Shown here one piece after another: positions 1-5,579 of a stretch of DNA of 6,639 nucleotides. The translations under genes were made by a program, and so were the position numbers. The notes under the pieces were generated by a model. It was not told the origin of the DNA, ran no database searches, and saw nothing but the letters and a program-made list of their open reading frames with translations. This DNA comes from an uncultured Erysipelotrichaceae bacterium. GTDB lineage: Bacteria; Bacillota_I; Bacilli_A; Erysipelotrichales; Coprobacillaceae. The stretch's first letter is position 1. Every line of letters begins with the position of its first letter. The DNA is taken from assembly GCA_937917505.1 (NCBI GenBank), contig CALDMQ010000064.1, positions 1 to 6,639 on the forward strand. The letters are read 5' to 3'.

Positions 1-230
1 TTTTGATGGATGATGATCCATTAAAGATTTCTAAAGCTATTCAAATTTCTCGTAAATGTTTGAGAATTGTTTATCAAAATATTTACTTTGCCATTGGTGT
101 TAAATTGCTTTGCTTATTTTTAGGAGCAGTGGGAATTGCTAATATGTGGTTGGCTATTTTTGCTGATGTAGGTGTGATGATTATTGCAATCTTGAATGCT
201 ATTCGTGCATTGTCTGTCAAAAACTTGTAA
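1..230 (+). CDS. Heavy-metal P1B-type ATPase, C-terminal end (5' end outside window)
   Basis: Only the last 75 or so residues are present; the reading frame is open from base 3 and runs in from upstream. A transporter of this family exports metal ions across the cytoplasmic membrane using ATP. The visible part starts with MDDDP, which follows the hinge GDGxNDxP motif in this family (the motif itself lies outside), and then has two membrane helices. Lys in GVKLL (about residue 34 of the visible part) and Asp in FADVGV (about residue 55) sit where ZntA/CadA-type pumps have their TM7 Lys and TM8 Asp metal-site residues. This favours Zn/Cd/Pb specificity (P1B-2) over copper, whose pumps have a different TM8 signature. 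The family is secure; the substrate is inferred. A feoB promoter begins only four bases after the stop, so the two genes are probably separately initiated. Confidence 0.88.
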   Translation, partial: LMDDDPLKISKAIQISRKCLRIVYQNIYFAIGVKLLCLFLGAVGIANMWLAIFADVGVMIIAILNAIRALSVKNL

Positions 231-233
231 AAT

Positions 234-262
234 TTGACAAGTATTGAAAAGTAGTATAGAAT
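234..262 (+). promoter_or_regulatory. Sigma-A-type promoter for the feo unit
   Basis: A perfect -35 TTGACA (234-239) is followed by a 17-bp spacer and a -10 TAGAAT (257-262, five of six consensus bases). Transcription would start near 268-270, giving a leader of roughly 95 nt before the feoB start at 365. I see no classical Fur box (TGATAAT dyad) overlapping it. Confidence 0.72.
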
Positions 263-281
263 GTAAGTGAAAAATAAATTT

Positions 282-310
282 AACAGTGTTTTTTAGAAAC
301 ACTGTTCTTT
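282..310 (+). terminator. 10-bp hairpin with short T-run in the feoB leader (terminator or attenuator)
   Basis: AACAGTGTTT (282-291) pairs perfectly with AAACACTGTT (297-306) across a five-base loop, followed by CTTTT. The T-run is short for a strong intrinsic terminator. It could end transcripts of the upstream ATPase. Because it lies downstream of the predicted feo promoter, it would also be part of the feoB 5' leader, where it may act as an attenuator or a stabilising structure. Confidence 0.5.
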
Positions 311-321
311 TAAAAACGTGA

Positions 322-358
322 GTTAGCACAAACTAACGTTTGTATCGGAGTTAGGAGG
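322..358 (+). promoter_or_regulatory. Alternative pairing around the feoB ribosome binding site
   Basis: CTAAC (333-337) can pair with GTTAG upstream (322-326) or with GTTAG downstream (350-354). The downstream copy overlaps the Shine-Dalgarno AGGAGG (353-358). AAAC (314-317) and GTTT (338-341) can extend the upstream hairpin after a bulge. The two pairings exclude each other, so a translational switch is possible. GTTAG-N6-CTAAC could instead be a protein operator. Each core stem is only 5 bp, so this is suggestive only. Confidence 0.3.
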
Positions 359-364
359 ATTACA

Positions 365-2628
365 ATGAAATTAGATGAACTTTTAGTAGGAGAGAGTGCT
401 CAAATTGTATCGGTCGAAGGTGAGGGGGCTTTGCGTCAACACTTTTTGGATATGGGACTTATTCCTGGAGTTGAAGTGATTGTTGTTAAATACGCTCCTA
501 TGGGGGATCCTATTGAATTAAAAATACATGATTATGAATTGACAATCCGTCTAGCTGATGCAAAACAAATTGAAATTACTAAACAATATCAAAATCATCC
601 AAAAGAATATACATTAACAGAACTTAAAAAAAATCATCCGGGTTATGGAGAAAATGGTAAATTATATCATGATAAAAAAACAGAAACACCATTATCTGAT
701 GATGAAGTTTTAACATTTGCTTTAGTTGGAAATCAAAACTGTGGAAAAACAACATTGTTCAATCAATTGACTGGTTCCATGCAACATGTTGGAAACTTCC
801 CGGGTGTAACAGTCGATCGCAAAGATGGTCATATTAAAGGTTATCCTCAAACATTGATTACAGATTTACCAGGAATTTATTCTATGTCACCTTATAGTAG
901 TGAAGAAATTGTGACACGTGAGTTTTTATTAAAAGAAAAACCTAAAGGAATTATTAATATTATAGATGCAACGAATATAGAACGAAATCTTTATTTAACA
1001 ATGCAGTTGTTAGAATTAGATATGCCTATGGTTGTGGCTTTAAATATGATGGATGAACTTAGAAAAAATGATGGTTCTATCATGGTTAGTGAATTAGAAC
1101 AATTATTAGGTGTACCTGTTGTTCCTATTTCAGCGGTGAAAAATGAAGGAGTAGATGAACTTGTAGAACATGCGATTCATGTCGCTAAGTATCAAGAAAA
1201 ACCAATGAAACAAGATTTCTGTCCAAACGAAAGTCCTTTACATAGAGGAATCCATGCAGTTATGAAACTTGTGGAAGATCATATTCAAGAAGCTGATTTA
1301 CCAATTCGTTTTGTATCTACCAAAATTATAGAAGGTGATGAAAAAATAATTGAGACGCTTGCATTATCTGAACATGAAAAGCATATCTTAGAAGAAATCA
1401 CGCAACAAATTGAAAAAGAATCAAATCTAGATAGAGTTGCGATTGTCGCAAAAATGCGTTTTGATTTTATTTTATCAATTTGTTATGCGACTGTTGTTAA
1501 ACCAAAGGAAAGTATTGAACGTATTCGTAGTAAACGTATTGATAAGTTATTAACAGGAAAATATACAGGTATTCCGTTATTTATTGGAATCATGGCTATG
1601 ATTTTCTATTTGACATTTAATGTTATTGGTGCTTTTTTGCAAGATCTTCTTGCAATGGGGATTGATCAAATAACGTTTATGGTTGATTCATTGCTTACCA
1701 ATACACATGTAAATACAACTTTGCATTCTTTAATTATTGATGGTATTTTTAATGGTGTCGGTGGAGTTTTAAGTTTCTTACCAATTATTGTGACTTTATT
1801 TTTCTTCTTATCATTATTAGAGGATAGTGGATATATGGCAAGAGTTGCTTTTATTATGGATAAGTTACTTAGAAAACTTGGACTTTCTGGAAGAAGTATT
1901 GTTCCTATGCTTATTGGTTTTGGTTGCACTGTTCCAGGTGTTATGGCAACACGTACATTACCATCACAACGAGATAGAAAAATGACAATTTTCCTGAGAA
2001 TGCAGGAATTGTTATGATTGGTTTGTATGTTTTAGGAATTATTATTGGCATTATCATGGCCTTGATTTTTAAGAAAACAGCATTTAAAGGAGAAGCTGTT
2101 CCATTTGTTATGGAGTTACCTAATTATCGTTTGCCAGCTTTTAAGAATACAGTTCATTTATTATGGGATAAGTCAAAAGATTTCTTACAAAGGGCTTTTA
2201 CTGTTATCTTTATAGCTACAATTTTGATTTGGTTCTTACAAAATTTTGATTTACGTTTAAATATGGTTAGTGATTCTCAAAGTAGTATTTTAGCTTATAT
2301 TGCTGGTTTCATTGCTCCTATCTTTGAACCACTAGGATTTGGAGATTGGCGTATTACAACAGCATTGATTTCAGGCTTTTTAGCCAAAGAAAGTGTTGTG
2401 TCTTCTCTTACTGTTTTATTTGGAAGTACAAATGCAATACTTGCAACACTTTCTACTGCTTCTTGCTTATCTTTACTTGTCTTTTGTTTACTTTATACAC
2501 CATGTGTTGCAGCAATTGCTTCAATTAAACGTGAATTAGACGCGAAATGGGCAACATTAATTGTAATTGGACAATGTATGATTGCTTGGGTTGTTTCTTT
2601 GATTACATATATGATGGTGACTTTATAA
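365..2628 (+). pseudogene. feoB: Fused FeoA-FeoB ferrous iron transporter, broken by an internal deletion with frameshift
   Basis: FeoB is the GTPase-linked Fe(II) importer of the cytoplasmic membrane. Residues 1-72 are a FeoA (SH3-like) domain fused to the N-terminus. The G domain follows: G1 GNQNCGKTT (122-130), G2 PGVT (146-149), G3 DLPG (167-170), G4 NMMD (227-230), G5 around SAVK (256-259). The membrane part starts near 400 and keeps GVGGVLSFLP, LEDSGYMARVAF and the first Gate motif GFGCTVPGVMATR with Cys521. After RDRKMTIFL the frame runs into six unrelated residues and TGA (2015-2017). The true frame resumes at about 1990 as FPENAGIV and continues to 2628, with VMELPNYRLP, GFGDWR, GFLAKESVV and YTPCVAAI. 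Missing between them are about 22 residues, including the family's highly conserved TPFMSCSAKLP-type second Gate segment. Adding about 67 nt restores a 777-codon gene. AGGAGG at 353-358 sets the start. Identity is certain; whether the lesion is real is not. Confidence 0.9.
2014..2628 (+). CDS. FeoB C-terminal fragment, possible separate translation unit
   Basis: This is the downstream half of the broken feoB, 204 residues if begun at ATG 2014. Its start overlaps the stop of the upstream fragment as ATGA (2014-2017), and a weak Shine-Dalgarno AGGA (2004-2007) stands six bases before it, so translational coupling is conceivable. It contains several membrane helices (about 1-20, 60-78, 90-108, 120-138, 150-168 and 180-202) and conserved FeoB C-terminal motifs: PFVMELPNYRLP at 30-41, GFGDWRITTALISGFLAKES at 108-127, and LLYTPC at 159-164. 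It is not an independent gene by origin: coding similarity to FeoB continues upstream of the ATG (FPENAGIV). Whether the fragment is made or functions is unknown. Confidence 0.45.
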   Translation: MIGLYVLGIIIGIIMALIFKKTAFKGEAVPFVMELPNYRLPAFKNTVHLLWDKSKDFLQRAFTVIFIATILIWFLQNFDLRLNMVSDSQSSILAYIAGFIAPIFEPLGFGDWRITTALISGFLAKESVVSSLTVLFGSTNAILATLSTASCLSLLVFCLLYTPCVAAIASIKRELDAKWATLIVIGQCMIAWVVSLITYMMVTL

Positions 2629-2640
2629 GGAGGGTGTTTT

Positions 2641-2766
2641 ATGGTTGATATGATGATTATACTTTTATTAAGTGTTTATGTTGGTTATATTGTTTATCGT
2701 ATGTGGAAGAAGAAAAAAACAACGCCTAAATGTGATGGGCATTGTCTAGGGTGTCCTTATAAATAA
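2641..2766 (+). CDS. FeoB-associated Cys-rich membrane protein (41 aa)
   Basis: This small gene starts 12 bases after the feoB stop, behind a strong Shine-Dalgarno (AAGGAGGG, 2627-2634). It encodes one N-terminal membrane helix (residues about 4-20), a basic stretch WKKKK (22-26), and a Cys tail with pattern CxxxCxxCPYK (Cys31, Cys35, Cys38). This layout and position match the FeoB-associated Cys-rich membrane protein family found directly after feoB in many Bacillota. The cysteines probably face the cytoplasm (positive-inside rule) and may bind iron or assist FeoB. The role is not established; an analogy with FeoC-like accessory proteins is inference. It almost certainly shares the feo transcript. 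Its last 10 bases overlap the end of the convergent acetyltransferase gene. Confidence 0.85.
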   Translation: MVDMMIILLLSVYVGYIVYRMWKKKKTTPKCDGHCLGCPYK

Positions 2767-3389
2767 GCATCATAAAGAAAAAATGACATGAGTGCATCTT
2801 GTCCTTTGATATTGAAATCTTTATTGATCTGATTTCTTCTATGCATACCGAGATGTTCATAAAAACCATATGAACAACTTGTATCTGTATATAAATAAAA
2901 GCATTTGACATGATAAGATTTCATTTGGGTTATGTAATTTTGGAAAAGCACTTTTCCAAGACCTTGTCCTCTTACTTTTGAAGATAATGCAAAGAATGCA
3001 ACTTCTGCATCATAGGTAAGAGGGCTTTGTTTAAGAAGCTCTTTGTCAATGGTATTGACACTTCCAAATGTTTTCATAACTTCACGACCACGACGTGTCA
3101 TATATAAAGAGAGTAGTAAACTTATTTGTTTGAGTCTATAATAAAAATGAAAATGAAAATGATGTTTTTGTTTGATGTTTCCTAGTAGAATACCAACAGG
3201 TTGATGATTCACAGTCACAACTTCACTATAAGTGTGATTGGCTAAACAACTGTATAAAAATAAATAAGATAATTTTTTAGCAGTCTTTGAATCACAAAAC
3301 ATTTCATAGTTCCAAGTTTCCTTGATGATTTCTGCGATATAAGGGGTATCCTTTTTAAAGAAAGGACGATAACTGATTTTTGTAGACAT
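2757..3389 (-). CDS. GNAT-family N-acetyltransferase
   Basis: A 210-residue protein with the GNAT fold, which moves an acetyl group from acetyl-CoA to an amine. The clearest sign is motif A: the strand EVAFFALSSKV (129-139) followed by the acetyl-CoA pyrophosphate loop RGQGLGKVLF (140-149). Motif B follows as LYTDTSCSYGFYEHLGM (166-182), where the Tyr of GFYEHLG is in the position often used as general acid. The N-terminus YRPFFKKD resembles the usual start of the fold. Residues 75-87 are rich in His and Phe (KHHFHFHFYYRLK), coded by a hexamer repeat. The middle region (about 85-125) is longer than in minimal GNATs and may shape the substrate site. Substrate unknown. The start is set by AAGGAGG (minus strand, 3397-3403). 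It is divergent from a MerR regulator whose predicted operator lies in this gene's promoter, so drug- or toxin-responsive expression is plausible. Confidence 0.85.
   Translation of the reverse strand: MSTKISYRPFFKKDTPYIAEIIKETWNYEMFCDSKTAKKLSYLFLYSCLANHTYSEVVTVNHQPVGILLGNIKQKHHFHFHFYYRLKQISLLLSLYMTRRGREVMKTFGSVNTIDKELLKQSPLTYDAEVAFFALSSKVRGQGLGKVLFQNYITQMKSYHVKCFYLYTDTSCSYGFYEHLGMHRRNQINKDFNIKGQDALMSFFLYDAYL
3144..3161. repeat. Three perfect tandem AAAATG hexamers inside the GNAT gene
   Basis: AAAATG occurs at 3144-3149, 3150-3155 and 3156-3161, reading as CATTTT (His-Phe) on the coding minus strand. Slippage by one unit would add or remove His-Phe without shifting frame. Confidence 0.8.
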
Positions 3390-3401
3390 ATTATTTCCTC
3401 C

Positions 3402-3431
3402 TTGACTTTCTTTTGTTATAATAAGTATAAA
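3402..3431 (+). promoter_or_regulatory. Promoter of the MerR-family regulator gene
   Basis: -35 TTGACT (3402-3407), an 18-bp spacer and -10 TATAAA (3426-3431). Initiation would fall near 3438, inside the dyad at 3435-3447, so regulator binding should repress its own gene. A perfect TATAAT at 3417-3422 has no -35 at a workable distance on this strand. Confidence 0.55.
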
Positions 3432-3454
3432 AGGTACAGTTACTGTAGAGTCAA
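3424..3454 (-). promoter_or_regulatory. MerR-type promoter of the GNAT gene with a 19-bp spacer
   Basis: On the minus strand, -35 TTGACT (3454-3449) and -10 TATACT (3429-3424) are separated by 19 bp. Over-long 19-20 bp spacers are the hallmark of promoters activated by DNA untwisting by MerR-family proteins. Its -10 overlaps the -10 of the opposing regulator promoter. Confidence 0.7.
3435..3447. promoter_or_regulatory. Probable MerR operator dyad TACAGT-T-ACTGTA
   Basis: A perfect 6-1-6 palindrome placed within the 19-bp spacer of the GNAT promoter and over the predicted start point of the regulator's own transcript. Both the position and the symmetry match known MerR-family operators such as those of BmrR-type regulators. 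The binding protein is inferred to be the adjacent regulator. Confidence 0.7.
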
Positions 3455-3465
3455 GGAGAATTTTT

Positions 3466-4266
3466 ATGAAATTAACAGTGTCTAAATTTGCAAAACTTCA
3501 TAATATCAATAAAAGAACTTTACATTATTATGATGAGATAGGTTTGTTTTCTCCTCAATATATTGGAGAGAATGGTTATCGTTATTATGATTATCGTCAA
3601 AGTTTTGTGTTAGAAAATATATTGATGTTAAAAGAGTTACATATGAGTATTGATGAAATCAAACAGTATCTTGCTAATCCTAATGTCAATGATTTTATGA
3701 ATCTATCAAAACAATGTCTTGAAGATATAGATAAACAAATAGCTTATCTTCAAAAGACAAAAGAATTATTAATAAGGAAACAAAAGCAAATAGAAGAATC
3801 TCAAAAGATTCAAGATCAAGATATCTTTATCATTGATAGAGAAGAAGAATGGATCTTTTGTACACCTGTACCTTTTTATGAATTAGATGTTACAAATCTA
3901 TTTCATCATTTAAGTGTTGTTAAGGAAAAAGAAAACCAAAGAATAGGGTGTGGAAGTTATATTTCATTAGATAAGGTTTATCAACATCAATATGATGAAT
4001 ATGACGGCTTTTATACACCTATGACTTGTATTGATAATCAAAAAGATTTGATATGCCTAGAAAAAGGAAAGTATTTATGCGGGTATTGTATAGGACGTTT
4101 TGAAAAGATTCCAGATTTATATGAAAAGATGTTAACCTATGCAAAAAAACATCTCTTGAAACTGAAAGGTTATGCTTATGAAATAGGTCTCAATGAAATG
4201 GTTTTATCTTGTGAAGATGATTATGTCACAAGAATATTGATACGTATTGATGAAAGTAAGAAATGA
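3466..4266 (+). CDS. MerR-family transcriptional regulator with C-terminal putative effector domain
   Basis: A 266-residue regulator. Residues 2-72 form the MerR winged helix-turn-helix: TVSKFAKLHNINKRTLHYYD (4-23), IGLFSP (25-30), the wing NGYRYYD (36-42), and LKELHMSIDEIKQYL (55-69). A long helix at about 78-112 is the usual antiparallel dimer coiled coil, rich in Lys, Gln and Glu. The remaining 150 residues are much longer than in metal-sensing MerR proteins and fit a GyrI-like/BmrR-type drug-binding domain, though I recognise that domain by size and layout rather than by firm motifs. No C-terminal CxxC metal loop is seen. The start is supported by AAGGAG (3453-3458) seven bases upstream. 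It is divergent from the GNAT gene, and a matching dyad lies in the shared intergenic region, so it likely activates the acetyltransferase gene on ligand binding and represses itself. Confidence 0.87.
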   Translation: MKLTVSKFAKLHNINKRTLHYYDEIGLFSPQYIGENGYRYYDYRQSFVLENILMLKELHMSIDEIKQYLANPNVNDFMNLSKQCLEDIDKQIAYLQKTKELLIRKQKQIEESQKIQDQDIFIIDREEEWIFCTPVPFYELDVTNLFHHLSVVKEKENQRIGCGSYISLDKVYQHQYDEYDGFYTPMTCIDNQKDLICLEKGKYLCGYCIGRFEKIPDLYEKMLTYAKKHLLKLKGYAYEIGLNEMVLSCEDDYVTRILIRIDESKK

Positions 4267-4531
4267 AAAAGATTGTGTGCTTGTTTTTGGTAATTTTATG
4301 AATTATGTAAGTTGTAGATTTAAAAGTTGTTTAAGATATAATGTTTGCTTTTGAAGGCGATATTAGTCATTTGGAACACTAGATAAATGTAAGTATTATT
4401 ACTATGATAGTGAAGTCATACATATAGATGAAATATCGTGTGATGAGTTGTTTGAAGAAAAATGAGAAAAACAAGAACTGTTTTGTCAAGAAAGTTTTTT
4501 AATTCGTAGTCATATGATTTTGAATCCATAA
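4267..4531 (+). pseudogene. Decayed reading frame of unknown family
   Basis: No intact gene fits in the 340 bases between the MerR gene and ddh. One frame (codon starts 4271, 4274 and so on) reads as ordinary protein across most of the region, but has stops at 4352, 4364 and 4463 before ending at 4529. Pieces read DCVLVFGNFMNYVSC (4271-4315), then KCKYYYYDSEVIHIDEIS (4385-4438), CDELFEEK, and after one stop EKQELFCQESFLIRSHMIL. Around 4350-4372 a neighbouring frame gives FEGDISH, which suggests two compensating small indels there. A possible start ATG overlaps the MerR stop (ATGA at 4263-4266) but soon meets a stop. I do not recognise the family. A chance coherent frame in AT-rich DNA remains possible. 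Confidence 0.42.
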
Positions 4532-4606
4532 ATATTATGAATAAAAATCGTGATTTTTAAAGAAAAGAGTGTTAGAATGTAAATAATTAAAGGAGAGTGA
4601 AAAAAA

Positions 4607-5522
4607 ATGATTAAAATCGGAATTGTGGGATATGGAAATCTTGGACGTGGTGTAGAAAGTGCTTTGACTTATAGTCAAGATATGGAATTGGTTGGAGTAT
4701 TTACACGAAGAAAACCTGAAACTGTTCAAGTGCGTACAGATGTACCTGTTTATGAAATGAGTCAATTAAATGATATGCAAGATCAAATTGATGTTTTAAT
4801 TCTTTGTGGAGGGAGTGCTAATGATTTACCAACACAAACAGTTGAGCTTGCAAAGTCGTTCAATGTTGTAGATAGTTTTGATACACATGCGAAAATTCCT
4901 GAACATTTTGCAAATGTGAATCAAGCAAGTGTAGAAGGAAAACATATAAGTGTGATTTCAGTTGGTTGGGATCCTGGTTTATTCTCTTTAAATCGTTTAT
5001 ATGGTCAAGCAATCTTACCTCAAGGACATGATTATACATTCTGGGGAAAAGGTGTGAGTCAAGGTCATTCAGATGCAATTAGAAGAATTCCAGGTGTTAA
5101 AGATGCAAGACAATATACAATTCCTGTGGATCAAGCATTAGAAAGTGTACGCCGTGGTGAAAATCCAGAATTATCTACAAGAGAAAAACATACAAGAGAA
5201 TGTTTTGTTGTGGCTAAAGAAGGTGCTGATTTAAAATCTATCGAAGAAGCTATTGTGACAATGCCAAATTACTTTGCAGATTATGACACAACAGTTCATT
5301 TTATTAGTGAAGAAGAATTGATGAGAGATCATAAAGGTATTCCTCATGGTGGTGTTGTTTTAAGAAGTGGTGTTACTGGATTTGACAGTGAACATAAACA
5401 TGTGATTGAATATAAATCGTTTATCAAAAGAAGGTCAATATGGATGTAAGACAGTCTTTGATATACCTCCTGCATATTTACATAGCGCATCACATGAAGA
5501 ATTGTTAAAGAATTTATTATAA
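4607..5522 (+). pseudogene. ddh: meso-Diaminopimelate D-dehydrogenase, frameshifted near the 3' end
   Basis: Ddh makes meso-diaminopimelate from tetrahydrodipicolinate, ammonia and NADPH in one step, feeding lysine and peptidoglycan synthesis. The N-terminal Rossmann domain opens with IGIVGYGNLGRGVE (4-17) and includes VFTRRKP (31-37), typical of its NADP(H) site. LILCGGSANDLP (64-75), VDSFDTH (88-94), VGWDPGLFSLNR (119-130) and FWGKGVSQGHSDAIRRIPGV (145-164) are family signatures of the substrate and dimer region. HGGVVLRSG (247-255) precedes the lesion. After HVIEYK (270) the frame runs into SFIKRRSIWM and a stop at 5447-5449. The proper C-terminus continues in another frame from 5418 as RLSKEGQYGCKTVFDIPPAYL to TAA 5520-5522. 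About 22 residues (the LDSNPEFTxxxxxAYARAAY-type segment) are missing. Restoring about 65 nt gives 326 residues, the usual size. AAAGGAG (4589-4595) marks the start. Function is doubtful if the lesion is real. Confidence 0.92.
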
Positions 5523-5553
5523 TATCGGGTCTTTTATGACTCGATATTTTCTT
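5521..5553 (+). terminator. Rho-independent terminator after ddh
   Basis: AATATCGGGTC (5521-5531) pairs with GACTCGATATT (5538-5548) over a six-base loop: 11 pairs with one G-U. It is followed by TTCTT, and the last Ts of the stem extend the run. The left arm overlaps the ddh stop codon in the restored frame, which supports 5522 as the original gene end. Confidence 0.8.
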
Positions 5554-5579
5554 ATATAATAGTAAAAGGAGGGGATATG

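Larger units (their letters stand above)
3398..3458. repeat. 10-bp perfect inverted repeat framing the MerR/GNAT intergenic region
   Basis: CTCCTTGACT (3398-3407) and its exact reverse complement AGTCAAGGAG (3449-3458) bracket the divergent promoters. Each arm appears to do two jobs: it supplies the -35 TTGACT for the gene read inward and the Shine-Dalgarno (AAGGAG) for the gene read outward. Confidence 0.8.

Noticed and set aside
120..329. Minus-strand ORF opposite the ATPase end and the feoB leader
   Set aside because: It covers the ATPase tail, the promoter and the hairpin, and has no recognisable domain.
1666..1929. Minus-strand ORF of 87 residues inside feoB
   Set aside because: It lies wholly opposite conserved FeoB coding sequence, has no ribosome site, and reads as a complementary-strand shadow.
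1982..2017. Programmed ribosomal frameshift or bypass joining the two feoB parts
   Set aside because: A frameshift would keep all residues, but a conserved block of about 22 residues is absent from the DNA itself, and I see no typical slippery heptamer with a downstream structure.
2346..2528. Plus-strand ORF of 60 residues within the feoB 3' part
   Set aside because: Out of frame with conserved FeoB sequence and Cys/Phe-rich as expected of a shifted membrane-protein frame.
2726..2911. Minus-strand ORF of 61 residues over the acetyltransferase 3' end
   Set aside because: Different frame from the well-supported GNAT gene; no motif or ribosome site.
4543..4558. Palindrome AAAAATC-GT-GATTTTT upstream of ddh as a terminator
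   Set aside because: The stem is nearly all A-T with a two-base loop and no following T-run; weak and expected by chance in this composition.
4535..4765. Minus-strand ORF across the ddh start
   Set aside because: Low-complexity Ser/Phe/His-rich translation opposite the conserved Rossmann start of ddh.
4860..5078. Minus-strand ORF inside ddh
   Set aside because: Opposite strongly conserved Ddh motifs; shadow frame.
5555..5560. TATAAT before the TetM-like gene as its -10 box
   Set aside because: No acceptable -35 at 16-18 bp upstream, and the start point would fall within the Shine-Dalgarno, leaving almost no leader. It could still be real, but I cannot support it.
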